Counted from the stretch's first letter, positions 6,889-16,389 are shown. The stretch: 52,957 bases of DNA from Mesorhizobium tamadayense (GCF_003863365.1 NZ_RQXT01000049.1:1-52957), one strand, 5' to 3'. Notes: a model not told the origin generated them from the letters alone. A program made the numbers and translations.

Positions 6889-7734
6889 ATGCAGATCGAA
6901 CTGCTGGATACGTTCCTAGATCTGATCGAAACCCGCAATTTCAACAGAACAGCGGAGCGGCTGGGCATCACCCAGTCGACCGTTTCCAGCCGCATCCGCA
7001 CGCTCGAGGCTCTCCTGGAAAAGCAGCTCTTCATCCGCGGCAAAAGCGGGACTGAGCCGACCGTGGCCGGTCTGAGGTTCGAAGAGCACGCGCGCGCGGT
7101 TAGGCTGCGTTGGCTGGACGCTCGCAGCGAAATCCAGGCGGTTGGAAAGTTCGATCGCCTCATCCGCATCGGCATCCAGTTCGAGCTCTATGAACGCGTG
7201 TTGGAAGGGTGGCTGGAATGGGTGCGGGCGACGATGCCCAAGCTCGCGATCTATGTCGAGATCGACTACTCGAACCAGATGATCCTTGATCTCACCACGG
7301 GCAGCCTCGATCTGGCGGTGCTCTATTCTCCGCAGTACTTTCCGGACATGCATTACGAGCAGATCGCGGAGGAAAATTTCGTCATGGTTTCGACGCGCAG
7401 CATTGCCTGGAGCGAGGTCAAGCCGGCGGACTATATCCGCGCCAATTATTCGGCCTTTTTCAACCGCGCCCACAAGCAGATGTTGCCGGAATTGGAAAAC
7501 AGCCCGGTTTCGACGGGAAATGGCGGTGCCGTTGTTTATCTCCTGCGAAGCCGGGGCGGTGCCGCCTTCGTTACGGAAACGATGGCGACAAGATTGCGGC
7601 AGGAGGGTGTGGCGCACCCCGTTGCAGATGCACCGAAGATCTCACATCCCATCTATTCGGCCGTGCATGTCAGGCACCACCATTCCCATACCCATGTTCG
7701 CCTGCTCAAGGCACTCAAACTGATGACGGCGTAG
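6889..7734 (+). CDS. LysR-family transcriptional regulator
   Basis: 281 residues. The N-terminal winged helix-turn-helix is clear: L-D-L-I-E-T-R-N-F-N-R-T-A-E-R-L followed by T-Q-S-T-V-S-S-R-I-R-T-L-E. The C-terminal part is a LysR substrate-binding domain ending in a His-rich stretch (V-R-H-H-H-S-H-T-H). It is divergent from the amidohydrolase-Rieske-HD operon and is the obvious candidate to control it through the palindrome at 6807-6825. The reductase downstream is convergent, with only three bases between the stop codons. The effector is probably the pathway substrate (inference). Confidence 0.88.
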   Translation: MQIELLDTFLDLIETRNFNRTAERLGITQSTVSSRIRTLEALLEKQLFIRGKSGTEPTVAGLRFEEHARAVRLRWLDARSEIQAVGKFDRLIRIGIQFELYERVLEGWLEWVRATMPKLAIYVEIDYSNQMILDLTTGSLDLAVLYSPQYFPDMHYEQIAEENFVMVSTRSIAWSEVKPADYIRANYSAFFNRAHKQMLPELENSPVSTGNGGAVVYLLRSRGGAAFVTETMATRLRQEGVAHPVADAPKISHPIYSAVHVRHHHSHTHVRLLKALKLMTA

Positions 7735-7737
7735 CAT

Positions 7738-8790
7738 CTACAGGTCGATCACGACGTCGCCTCTCGGCATGCTGCAGCAGGACAGGATGAAGCCGTCCAG
7801 GCGCTCAATTTCTGTCAGGCCGCCCATATCGTTCATCTCGACTTCGCCCTGAAGCAGCTTGACCTTGCACGTGCCGCACACGCCCATTCGGCACGACGTT
7901 TCGATGTAAACGCCCTTGGCTTCGGCCAGGTGCAGGATTGTCTCACCTTCGTTGCTCTCGCAGCGCACGCCGGAGCGCTCGAAGGTGACAACGGCTTCCG
8001 TGCTGCCAAATGCCTTGTTTGCTGGCGATGGTTCGAGGCCGAAGCTTTCCATGAAGATCCGCTCGGCTGGAACCGCAAGCTCGATCAGATGACGGCGCAT
8101 TGCCTGCATGAATCCGGCCGGGCCGCACAGAAAGGCCGTCCGTGAAGCCGCATCCGGGACAAGACGCGCCAACTGGGCCACGTCAAGCCGGCCGCCACCT
8201 TGGGGTTGGCCGGATCCAGACATTTGGCTGCACATTGTCTCGACCCTCAGCTTCAGCATGCTTTCGCGCAGCATCCGCAGTTCCTGGCCAAAGAGCACAT
8301 CGTCGGGCGTGCGCGCGCATTGTATGAACGCGAGGTCCAGATCACTGCCTGTATCATACAGGGCCCGCGCCATCGACATCAGCGGCGTGATACCGCTTCC
8401 AGCGCACAGGAACAGCGCCTTCTCGACGGCGCGGCCCTCCAGCGTGAAGTCGCCGCCGGGTTCGCTGATCTCGAGCGAGCAACCTGCGGCGAAATGATCG
8501 TGCAGGATGCGCGTGGCCCTGCCATTCGCCGCGGCCTTGATCGTCAAGGCGATACGTTGAGGCCGGGTCGGCGGCGACGCTATGGTAAACACCCGCGCGT
8601 AACGCTCGCCGTCCCAAGAGAAACGGATCGTAACGAACTGTCCGGCAAGGAAATCGAATCTCCGACCATCGGTCCTCTGGAACTCCAGAGTGACGACATC
8701 CCCTGTTTCCTGAATGCGATCAGTGCACACGCATGAGTGCAAGGTGCCCAAAGGTGGCCTTGTTTCGGCGAGAACCGCATCGATGCTCAT
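7738..8790 (-). CDS. FAD/NAD(P)H reductase with C-terminal plant-type [2Fe-2S] ferredoxin domain
   Basis: 350 residues in three modules: a flavin-binding barrel with R-V-F-T-I-A-S, a nicotinamide domain with G-S-G-I-T-P-L-M-S and an F-L-C-G-P-A-G-F motif, and a C-terminal ferredoxin domain with C-R-M-G-V-C-G-T-C plus a late Cys pair. This order is that of GbcB-like and Hcr-like reductases that feed Rieske oxygenases. The ATG at 8790 is favoured; an in-frame extension to 8979 has non-protein-like composition. It is convergent with the LysR gene. It could serve the Rieske ferredoxin at 5255 or the oxygenase at 9600. Confidence 0.85.
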   Translation of the reverse strand: MSIDAVLAETRPPLGTLHSCVCTDRIQETGDVVTLEFQRTDGRRFDFLAGQFVTIRFSWDGERYARVFTIASPPTRPQRIALTIKAAANGRATRILHDHFAAGCSLEISEPGGDFTLEGRAVEKALFLCAGSGITPLMSMARALYDTGSDLDLAFIQCARTPDDVLFGQELRMLRESMLKLRVETMCSQMSGSGQPQGGGRLDVAQLARLVPDAASRTAFLCGPAGFMQAMRRHLIELAVPAERIFMESFGLEPSPANKAFGSTEAVVTFERSGVRCESNEGETILHLAEAKGVYIETSCRMGVCGTCKVKLLQGEVEMNDMGGLTEIERLDGFILSCCSMPRGDVVIDL

Positions 8791-9136
8791 TCGATCATGT
8801 CCCGGAACAGATGGAGAAGTGATCCATCTTAAACAGAGTTGGCGGCACAACCCCGCGTTTCGTTGATCGCGAAAGGCGTTCAGATCCCTCGCCAGCTGTA
8901 AGCGGCAAAGAGCTCGGATCCACTTGATGCCTTGAGCTTCACCTCCAAGTCGGGTGACGCTTTGCTCCTCAGCCGCCATACGGTGGTGGCGGAACGGACC
9001 TCAAATAACTACGCGGCGCCTTAGAACGGACAGGCGGTGTTGCGCGGCAGGATGACGGCAGGGCCGCACCAACGCCTGTTCGACCGCCTATGACATCGCT
9101 GTTGCTCGGCTCGGCGTGCAACGGGATACCTGACGG

Positions 9137-9246
9137 CTAAGCGGCCTTCATCGCCTTGCAGATTTCTTCGACCAGCATCGCGGCCGAAACCGAGCCGGGG
9201 TCCGGATGACCCTGCGAGCGCTCGCCGAGACGCGCGGCGCGGCCGG
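9137..9246 (-). pseudogene. DhaL (dihydroxyacetone kinase subunit) C-terminal remnant
   Basis: On the minus strand the frame reads G-R-A-A-R-L-G-E-R-S-Q-G-H-P-D-P-G-S-V-S and ends K-A-M-K-A-A before a stop at 9137-9139. This matches the LGERSxGHxDPG signature near the end of the ADP-binding subunit of dihydroxyacetone kinases. Only the last 35 or so codons remain, abutting a Tn3 transposase remnant, so it is a broken end and not a gene. Confidence 0.6.
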
Positions 9247-9405
9247 ATCCGGAATGTTCCTTCCCGCTCGTTTCATCTGTGTCACCGCGCAGTCAAGATA
9301 GACCGTGTTCCAGTGCACGATCGCACTGACGACGAGATTGAGGGCCTGGACGTGCGGAAGCCTGGCTCTCGAACGATCGGTCACGGATCGCACCGCGCGT
9401 GGCAT
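9247..9405 (-). pseudogene. Tn3-family transposase C-terminal remnant
   Basis: The minus-strand frame contains L-N-L-V-V-S-A-I-V-H-W-N-T-V-Y-L-D followed by a G-x-N-I-P-D segment. This is the conserved C-terminal motif of Tn3-family transposases (LNLVVAAIVxWNTVYL). The expected SPLGWEHI ending is missing and the frame runs into the DhaL fragment. Together with the rest of 8791-9599, which carries no intact gene, this marks an old transposition scar. Confidence 0.62.
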
Positions 9406-9599
9406 AACGATCGCTTATCCATAAGACCTTGATAACATTGCTTGTCACCGGTGTGTCGCACGGGCAACATGGTTTTTATACGATGCGGCAGTAACTAGAC
9501 GAATTTGCTGACTGCAACGTCACGAATTACCCCATCGGTACTAACGTCCGTAAAGCCAACGCACACTGTCACAGATGAGAAACAGGGAGAGGTTAGGTC

Positions 9600-10748
9600 A
9601 TGAATGTACACCTGATCGAGAAAAAAGATCAAGACAAGCCGTTTCGTGAGGACGCCAGCGTGTCATACACGCTTCCAGCAAGGTACTTTTATGATTCAGC
9701 CGTTTTCGAACAGGAAAAGGCTGCGATTTTCTACAAAAGTTGGGTCTATGTCTGCCACAAAAGCAGGGTACGGAATCCTGGCGACTATGTAACCGAATTG
9801 GTCCACGATCAGAATGTGATCATCATCAAAGGGCAAGATGAGCGCGTTCGGGCATTCCACAATGTGTGTCAACATCGCGGACACGAGTTGCTACGCGGTT
9901 GCGGCAAGACGCAGATGATCGTATGCCCTTACCATGCATGGACGTATAACCTCGATGGAACGTTGCGAGCCGCACGCGAGACCGGCTCAATCAAGGATTT
10001 CGACAAGAGCCAATTCACTTTGAAGGAGGTGGCGATTGAAGAATTCTGCGGTATGCTCTTTGTAAACCTAGACGGTAAAGCTGTACCGTTGCGTGAACAG
10101 GCTCCCGAACTGGAAAAGGAGATTCGTAGCTACGTACCTCATGCAGATGATCTCGTATATGCCACCAGCCAAGAATACGAGCCACAAGCTAACTGGAAGA
10201 TATTGGTCGAGAACTTCCAGGAGTGCTACCACTGTGCAGTGGCGCACAAAGACTTTTCCGTGTTGGTCGACTTCGGCGACGGGGCGTACAACCCGTATTC
10301 CAATGGAATCTTCACCAGCCACTGCTCCACTCGGACCACTCGGGACAGCGCTGCCTATAAGGTTAGCGGTAACGACATTGACGGATACGGTGGGTGGTTC
10401 CTGTGGCCGAATCTCACGATCTGGGTTTATCCAGGCGACGAGCAACTCTCCGTGATGCGCGTCGATCCACTTACTCCCACGACTTCGTACGAGCGTCATG
10501 ACTGGTTTACGAAGGACGGAACCGTCAGCGAGGAGTTGAGTGGCACCATCAAGTTCCAGCGCGATACACTCCAATTTGCGGAAGATATCCCTATTTGCGA
10601 GAGCGTGCAGAAGGGACTGAAGTCCATGGGATACAACCAAGGGCGTTTCGTCGTTGGAGGCGATCGGGTCCAGGTTACCGAGGCGCCGGTCCACCACTTC
10701 CAGAAGCTGGTGGTCAATGCTCTCGGACTCAAAATCGGAGTCGAATAG
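9600..10748 (+). CDS. Rieske non-heme iron oxygenase alpha subunit, quaternary-amine (carnitine/betaine) group
   Basis: 382 residues. Rieske ligands are C90, H92, C109 and H112. The mononuclear iron site has H211, H216 and D329. The bridging residue before the first His is E208 (in N-F-Q-E-C-Y-H-C), not the Asp of ring-hydroxylating enzymes. That Glu is the mark of the CntA, GbcA and stachydrine demethylase group, which act on quaternary ammonium compounds. A GGAGAGG site lies about ten bases ahead. The PDR reductase at 13209 and the betaine-type transporter at 14270-18557 are natural partners. Predicted role: oxidative demethylation or C-N cleavage of a methylated amine; the exact substrate is not visible. 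Confidence 0.85.
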   Translation: MNVHLIEKKDQDKPFREDASVSYTLPARYFYDSAVFEQEKAAIFYKSWVYVCHKSRVRNPGDYVTELVHDQNVIIIKGQDERVRAFHNVCQHRGHELLRGCGKTQMIVCPYHAWTYNLDGTLRAARETGSIKDFDKSQFTLKEVAIEEFCGMLFVNLDGKAVPLREQAPELEKEIRSYVPHADDLVYATSQEYEPQANWKILVENFQECYHCAVAHKDFSVLVDFGDGAYNPYSNGIFTSHCSTRTTRDSAAYKVSGNDIDGYGGWFLWPNLTIWVYPGDEQLSVMRVDPLTPTTSYERHDWFTKDGTVSEELSGTIKFQRDTLQFAEDIPICESVQKGLKSMGYNQGRFVVGGDRVQVTEAPVHHFQKLVVNALGLKIGVE

Positions 10749-11124
10749 CTGGGCTAGCTTGGTCAAGCAACCGGTTATTGCCATGTGATCTCGGTGAGCG
10801 CGATCCTGCACCGGCCATAGCGGCCGGTGCTGATCACGAACCCTTCACCCTGCCTCAGTCATGAGAGCGCTGATCGGGTGTCTTGAAGGCTCTGCCGTTG
10901 GCGCGGCCCCGTAGGAATAGAATTTATACTGTCGAGAACCTTCCTGTGTATGCCCAGTAGCGGCATTTCATTTTTCACTCGATAACCGTCAGGAATGAAT
11001 TCGATCATCGGCGCAGCCGTGATCTCCGACCTGGAAGGACGTTGCCGGGGCAGGCGCGCACCGACGAACGAGTGCGGGGCCAGTAGACACCTTTGGCTGC
11101 AATAACGCCTATGGAGCGTTGCGA
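10749..11124. other. Intergenic region between oxygenase and EamA permease
   Basis: It contains one strong hairpin (10808-10830, listed separately). No gene or mobile-element fragment was recognised in the remainder. Confidence 0.5.
10808..10830 (+). terminator. Hairpin after the Rieske oxygenase gene
   Basis: GCACCGGCC (10808-10816) pairs perfectly with GGCCGGTGC (10822-10830) around a five-base loop, ATAGC. No T-run follows, so it may act as a 3-prime stabiliser or a Rho-assisted stop and not as a classic intrinsic terminator. Confidence 0.5.
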
Positions 11125-12045
11125 ATGAGCGTACTAGCCACGCGAAATTTGATTACAGCGCACTCGGTTGCGCTCCTCGTCCCCGTCATGTGGGGCTTGT
11201 ACTGGATACCGGCCCGCTATGTGGAAGCATCTACTGGCACTGGCGTTTGGGGAACCGTCTACGTCGTGATTGTGGCCTGCGTGGTTCTGGCGCCCGCCGC
11301 TTGGCGCTACCGGACATCGCTTTACTCATCCAACTGTTACGCGCTCATATCTACCGGTCTCGGCGGGGCGTCCTTCGCGCTGTATGCAGCCGGCCTGTTG
11401 TATGGAAGTGTCGCTGTGGTCGTGGTCCTGTACTACCTTACGCCGGTCTGGAGCGTTCTGATCGCACGTCTATGGCTCAAACAGGAGACTTCGCTGACAC
11501 GTTACGCGGCGATCGTAATCGGGATGGTCGGAATATTCCTGGTTCTCAAGGGTAACAACACCGGTATCCCGTTGCCGCAAGAGGTCGGCGATTGGCTCGG
11601 CCTCGGTGGTGGCATTCTGTGGTCGATCGCAAGCACGGGCATTTACATACACTCACGTCTCGACTCTTACAGCAGCAACTTCGTCTTCAGCGTCGGCGCA
11701 TTTCTGTCAGCCGTACTGTTGGCATGCGTGATGGCGGCCCCCAGCTTGGAGACCGGGCATTCAATCGACTACGGCACCGGTATTCCGGCCATCATCATTA
11801 TTGGGGTCGGGTGGTGGGCGGTCGCGCTCACCGGGTTCCTGTGGGCTGCGCGCCTCCTGGAGCCCACACGGCTCGGGATTTTTATGATGACGGAGGTGGC
11901 CGCTGGCGCCGTTTCGGCAGCATTGTTTGCGGGCGAACCCTATGGTGTCCTGATGCTGGTGGGCACCGTCCTCGTCATTGTTGCCGGTCTGATGGCGGCC
12001 GCTTCGCCGTCGACCCCGCTTGCCGCGGATAATTGCAGGTATTGA
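11125..12045 (+). CDS. EamA/DMT-family membrane transporter
   Basis: 306 residues with about ten hydrophobic helices and two EamA repeats. Typical features are the P-V-M-W-G-L-Y-W start, the L-Y-Y-L-T-P-V-W-S-V-L segment ending repeat one, and a matching E-P-T-R-L-G-I-F segment near the end. The ATG at 11125 has GGAG eight bases upstream; the TTG two codons earlier is less likely. DMT proteins move amino acids, metabolites or drugs, often outward. Between the oxygenase and the transporter operon it might export a product or handle a related osmolyte (inference). Confidence 0.85.
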   Translation: MSVLATRNLITAHSVALLVPVMWGLYWIPARYVEASTGTGVWGTVYVVIVACVVLAPAAWRYRTSLYSSNCYALISTGLGGASFALYAAGLLYGSVAVVVVLYYLTPVWSVLIARLWLKQETSLTRYAAIVIGMVGIFLVLKGNNTGIPLPQEVGDWLGLGGGILWSIASTGIYIHSRLDSYSSNFVFSVGAFLSAVLLACVMAAPSLETGHSIDYGTGIPAIIIIGVGWWAVALTGFLWAARLLEPTRLGIFMMTEVAAGAVSAALFAGEPYGVLMLVGTVLVIVAGLMAAASPSTPLAADNCRY

Positions 12046-12241
12046 ATAGACCATTGCACGACATCGTCGATGGGCTTGCCTCCTTTGGTGCATGAGTGCG
12101 TGAAGCCGGTCACGCACGCTCTTCGAGAAACAGTGACCACTGCTACAGCAAGTATTCGCGCCGGCCAGCGTCGTTGTGTGTGCGCGGCCCCTGCAGGCGC
12201 ATGGGACTGATGCACCCGGATCGCCTCGGCCATCTCGGCGC

Positions 12242-12600
12242 GCTGGTAGCGTTGGAAGCTGTCACCCCATGACCAGCTGCGGCAGCCAGATGGGCGTCTG
12301 ATGCAGCGCCGGAGCGAGCGTGCTGCGTCCGTAATTGACAGAGAGTTCGATGCAGACCTGCCACAGCAGGACCAGGCTCATGGCGAGGGCCACCAGGTTG
12401 TACGCGATCGCCAGCCACCAGCGGACGCCGCCCGGCATCAGGGCAAGCAAAAGCTCGATTCGAAGTAGGGAGCCGCTGCGCAGGCCTGCAGGGAGGCCAA
12501 GGAACGCGATCAGCACCAGGAGATAGCCCGAAAATTCGTTGGTGAAGAACAGCGGATGGTTGAAAAGGTTCCTGAGCGCGATGTCCAGGGTGGCTTCATC
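12242..12600 (-). pseudogene. TRAP small permease (DctQ) fragment
   Basis: A minus-strand frame reads L-D-I-A-L-R-N-L-F-N-H-P-L-F, then N-E-F-S-G-Y-L-L-V-L-I-A-F-L-G-L and R-S-G-S-L-L-R-I-E-L-L-L, and ends near I-W-L-P-Q-L-V-M-G. These are the D-x2-L-R, N-E-x-S-G-Y and R-x-G-H-x-R-V positions of DctQ proteins. Neither a normal start nor the last helix is present, and no DctP or DctM lies next to it. It is a decayed piece, distinct from the intact TRAP operon at 36.7-40.4 kb. Confidence 0.6.
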
Positions 12601-12945
12601 GGAGACGTGCTGGCTACGCAGCGTATCATTCCCGTCATGATCACGTGGAAGCAGCGGTTCGCCTGCCGGGCTGAATAGCCATACGCATCCAAGCCCGGGA
12701 TGGCAGACCGCCAGGTTCCGGAGGCGGAGCGAGACCGTCCCGTCCGATACCGCCCGAAAGCTGGATGAACCGTCCGACGCGGCCCACTCGATGGGACGGC
12801 CTGAGCGGGACCCGCCAGATGGCGTTGTCCCTAGTCACCGCTAGAAGCAGGTTCTCGCGTTTCGCGTCGAGCGCGAGCCCGTTGGGGCTCGGGATACCTG
12901 CGAGCAGGCAGCGCAGGACGCCGTGCGCCCCCTGGACGAACACTC
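12601..12945 (-). pseudogene. SMP-30/gluconolactonase-family fragment
   Basis: Minus-strand frames give P-N-G-L-A-L-D-A-K-R-E-N-L-L-L-A-V-T-R-D, then W-R-V-P-L and F-I-Q-L-S-G-G-I-G, and after a frameshift a H-P-G-L-G-C-V-W-L-F-S piece. These match strands of the SMP-30/gluconolactonase beta-propeller family. The reading is broken by at least one frameshift and lacks both ends. It lies directly upstream of the DctQ fragment in the same orientation, as in sugar-acid TRAP operons. Confidence 0.58.
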
Positions 12946-13208
12946 GGCCGAACGGTCAGTCGTTACCGCCGGCGTCAGGACGCGGGCGGTGGGCCGTCGG
13001 CCTTATTTCGCCCGCGGACCGTCAGTGTGGCGGACCGCATTCGACGACACCGAGACGAGCTCGTCGGTGGCGCGTAGCGCGACCAGATACAGACGGGCAT
13101 AGGTGAAGACCGGCAGCCACCATCGACAGTCTGATGCCGGAGACTACGCGAGCCTTGTGTTCTCCGGCCCGTCGGCGCCTGAGAGCTGAACCGGGATCGC
13201 CCTATGGG
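12946..13208. other. Decayed intergenic stretch
   Basis: No intact gene is visible. A minus-strand frame of about 35 codons near 13025-13130 looks protein-like (it includes F-T-Y-A-R-L-Y-L-V-A-L-R) but could not be assigned to a family. It probably belongs to the same relic as the adjoining SMP-30 and DctQ pieces. Confidence 0.35.
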
Positions 13209-14165
13209 TTACAGGTCCAGAATCAGATTTTCGGACTCTGCACGCGAGCAGCACAAGGCAATTAGCTCTCCAGAGTTTCGTTCCGCCTGCGTCAGCACAC
13301 TGTCCCGGTGGTCCGGCTTGCCGCTCACCACCGGGGTCAGACAAGACCCGCAATACCCCTCCTCACACAGCTTTGATACCTTCACACCGTTGTCGGCCAG
13401 TACCCGCAATATCGATCGGCCCGCGGGCACGGCAAACGATTCTCCGGTGCTTCCGATTGTCACCGTAAATTCCGAGTCACCTTCGCGACACCGTATTGCA
13501 CTCGGATCCGCCCCGAACAGCTCGTAATGCACCGTTTCCGGAGGCCAGCCTCGCGTCGCGCCCTTGACGGCCTCCACAAGCCCGTGTGGACCGCACACGT
13601 ACACGTGGCAGTCTTCCTTGCGATCACTCAACAGTCCGCTCACATCCAAACGCCCGCCTTTTGTTCCCTTGTTATGAATAAACGTTACATTCCTGCCTAG
13701 AGTCGAATTTACGATCGCTGCATAGTGCGCGGTCTCCTCGACCGAACGCGCGCAGTAGTACAAGTGATACTCGGTTCCGATCTGTTGCAGCCGTCTCGCC
13801 ATCGACAGAATCGGCGTGATACCGATGCCACCGGCGATAAGTATCACTCGACCAGCCGATTCGTCGAGTTTGAAATTGTTGGCGGGCCCATCTGTCTCTA
13901 TAATATCCCCCACCTTCCAGTTTTCATGTATCCATTGCGACCCACCTCGTCCCTCCTGCTCCCTGAGTACAGAGATCAAGTAATGATCCGATAAGCCTGG
14001 GGTATTTACTAGCGAGTATTGCCTCCATATCGACCCGGTCACCCGCACGATAATGTGTGACCCAGCTGAGAACTCCGGCAGCGGCACTCCTGCCGATGCA
14101 TTCACCAAGGAATAGCTTCGAATCGACGCCGTTTCGTCAGATACATTCGAGATCTTCAAATACAT
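13209..14165 (-). CDS. PDR/VanB-type flavin reductase with C-terminal [2Fe-2S] domain
   Basis: 318 residues. A flavin barrel with R-Q-Y-S-L-V-N is followed by a nucleotide domain with G-G-I-G-I-T-P-I-L-S-M-A and a C-G-P-H-G-L motif, then a plant-type ferredoxin domain with C-E-E-G-Y-C-G-S-C. This order is that of phthalate dioxygenase reductase, VanB and the carnitine monooxygenase reductase CntB. The ATG at 14165 is chosen because GAGGAG lies nine bases upstream; the longer reading would need a TTG at 14228. It is the last gene of the betaine-type ABC operon, which ties transport to the Rieske oxygenase at 9600. Confidence 0.88.
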   Translation of the reverse strand: MYLKISNVSDETASIRSYSLVNASAGVPLPEFSAGSHIIVRVTGSIWRQYSLVNTPGLSDHYLISVLREQEGRGGSQWIHENWKVGDIIETDGPANNFKLDESAGRVILIAGGIGITPILSMARRLQQIGTEYHLYYCARSVEETAHYAAIVNSTLGRNVTFIHNKGTKGGRLDVSGLLSDRKEDCHVYVCGPHGLVEAVKGATRGWPPETVHYELFGADPSAIRCREGDSEFTVTIGSTGESFAVPAGRSILRVLADNGVKVSKLCEEGYCGSCLTPVVSGKPDHRDSVLTQAERNSGELIALCCSRAESENLILDL

Positions 14166-14269
14166 GACAATCGGCTCCTCAGTCGCTTCGGATGCGCCCT
14201 CGACTTTTGCGATGATGTCTTCATCCAACGCTGCATTCTCAAGGACGCTAAGACCATCGATCTATCGTG

Positions 14270-16375
14270 TCATGCTGATCTGATCTCTTGAAGACCGAGC
14301 TGTCGTTGTCTTTTTTTGGCCCAAGCCTGAATGATGCGGTCCGCAACCATGCCGATGATTGCTATGCTAAATCCGGTGGTGAGCGCGGCGCCTGTGTCGG
14401 CATTCGTCAATGCTATATACACGGACTGGCCAAGATCGCGGGTACCCACGAGCGCCGCAATCACGAGCATCGACAGCGCGTACATAATTGTCTGGTTGAG
14501 GCCAAGCATGATCGCGGGCGATGCGATCGGCAGATCAATCTGAAATCGTTTCTGTAGGGTGCTACAACCCATTCCGATGGCAGCCTCCGAGATTTCGTGA
14601 TCGATGCTCCTAATGCCGTGCTCAGTATATCTGATCATCGGCACGATCGAAAAAGCGACAATTGCAATAAGAGCCGAAAAGTCGCCGACTTGGAACAGGA
14701 AGATGACAGGGATGAGGTAAACAAACTGGGGAATGGTCTGTAGAGTGTCGTTTACAGGACGTATAAAAGCGGAAAATCGATCGTTGGAGGCGGCCAAAGC
14801 TCCGAGCGCGCCGCCGACGACAAATGATAACGCGACGGCGGCAGCGCACAGGTAAAGGGACAGCATCGCCGGCCCCCAAAGACCGGTCATAAGGATAAAC
14901 GACATCCCTGCAAGAGAGAAGCCGGCAGTACCGACCCCCCCGGCTTGCCAGGCTGCGACGCCGACCACCATGAACAGCACAGGCCAGGGAATGTTGGTCA
15001 GCCCAAAGAAGCAGGCTGCTGCAACCAGTGCGACCAGAACGGCGCCGCGCCCTTTCCAGGCGAAACTCGCCAGCAGCATCGCGCACAGCACAGCAACCCA
15101 GTACGCGGCTTGGTTAACGGGAGAAATAGTGTATCCTGTTGCATCAAAGAGCCGCAGCCAACCGATCTTGAGCGGCAGAAGTATACAGAAGTTCACAATC
15201 TGTTTGATCTCAGCGAAGACCCAGCCGTAACGCGAAACCGTGTAGCTCAAAAAGTCGTTGATCTGGGCGGCCGGATAGACACGCCACTCGCTTGGCCATT
15301 GTCGCATGGCGGGAAAGAGCATGGACGCAGCGAACAGGGCGAGCAGCAGGAGTGCGGAGGCAGCTAGCGCGTTACTCCGGCTGACGGTTGGAGTGTTAAC
15401 GGTGCTGCGAACATGGCTCGCGAAGCCTGCCGAGATGCGATCCAAAATCATCGCCATTAGCGCGATGACCATGCCCGACATCAGGCTCTGCCCAAACTGC
15501 GCTTTCCGCATTGTTGACAGCACTTCCCAGCCGATATCGTTGAATCCGCCGATTACTGAGGCGATGATCACCATCGAAAGAGTGGCCATAATCGTCTGAT
15601 TCACTCCGACCATAATCTGCGGCAGCGCCGCGGGAACCCTTACCCACCAGAAAGACTGCCACCGCGTAGCGCCTGACATCTCTCCGGATTCAACCAACGC
15701 ACTTGGAACAGACGCGAGTCCGTGCATCACGTTCCGGACCATCGGGGGACAGGCGTAGATCGCACTTGCGATCAGCCCTACGACAGGGCCAAATCCAAAA
15801 AGCAGGAGAAGCGGTACCAGATAAGAAAATGCCGGCACGGTCTGCATCAAATCGAGGCAGACAATCAGAACCCGACGAGCTACCCCTGACCGGTAACCTA
15901 GAACACCCATTCCAAAGCCGACCCCGGCGGCGAGCGGGGCTGCTACCCCAACAAGAGCCAAGGTATTCATGCTTTCTTGCCAATATCCTGTCGCTACCAT
16001 GTAGAATAGCGAAGCGGCAGTGAATATCGCCAGTCTGCAACCGGCCGCGGCGAAGCCGACAAGCGTGAAGGCCACCAATGTCACAGACCAAGGGAGCCAT
16101 TGCAGCATGCCTTGCAATTCCGTCAATGGCCACGACAGCAACCACGAGATCGCACCAAACGCCCAGGAGAAATTGGCGACAAACATGTCCATAACGAGGT
16201 TCAATCCTCGTTCTATCGGACCCTTTAGCCAGACTGCCGTATTGGTGAGCCATGTCAGATCGTGTTGGAAATAGAAGAGAGGCATGCTGGTCAGGCCTAC
16301 AGCGGTCCAAGCGACCAAAGTGGCGCTACGCGGCTTTGACTGAAGAGGAAGAGCGTGGCTATTGGTAAGGGTCAC
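14270..16375 (-). CDS. Betaine/proline-type ABC transporter permease, two ProW units fused in one chain
   Basis: About 701 residues from a GTG at 16375, with GAGA upstream and 14 bases after the ATPase stop. Two ProW-like halves are present, each with its own cytoplasmic EAA-type loop: G-E-M-S-G-A-T-R-W-Q-S-F-W-W-V in the first half and E-A-A-I-G-M-G-C-S-T-L-Q-K-R-F in the second. Both are followed by a very similar L-N-Q-T-I-M or V-N-Q-T-I-M helix. A single permease is normally about 280-350 residues and works as a dimer; here one chain would supply both halves. It acts with the ATPase and binding protein upstream. Confidence 0.87.
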   Translation of the reverse strand: MTLTNSHALPLQSKPRSATLVAWTAVGLTSMPLFYFQHDLTWLTNTAVWLKGPIERGLNLVMDMFVANFSWAFGAISWLLSWPLTELQGMLQWLPWSVTLVAFTLVGFAAAGCRLAIFTAASLFYMVATGYWQESMNTLALVGVAAPLAAGVGFGMGVLGYRSGVARRVLIVCLDLMQTVPAFSYLVPLLLLFGFGPVVGLIASAIYACPPMVRNVMHGLASVPSALVESGEMSGATRWQSFWWVRVPAALPQIMVGVNQTIMATLSMVIIASVIGGFNDIGWEVLSTMRKAQFGQSLMSGMVIALMAMILDRISAGFASHVRSTVNTPTVSRSNALAASALLLLALFAASMLFPAMRQWPSEWRVYPAAQINDFLSYTVSRYGWVFAEIKQIVNFCILLPLKIGWLRLFDATGYTISPVNQAAYWVAVLCAMLLASFAWKGRGAVLVALVAAACFFGLTNIPWPVLFMVVGVAAWQAGGVGTAGFSLAGMSFILMTGLWGPAMLSLYLCAAAVALSFVVGGALGALAASNDRFSAFIRPVNDTLQTIPQFVYLIPVIFLFQVGDFSALIAIVAFSIVPMIRYTEHGIRSIDHEISEAAIGMGCSTLQKRFQIDLPIASPAIMLGLNQTIMYALSMLVIAALVGTRDLGQSVYIALTNADTGAALTTGFSIAIIGMVADRIIQAWAKKRQRQLGLQEIRSA

Positions 16376-16389
16376 TTTGAATCGATCTC

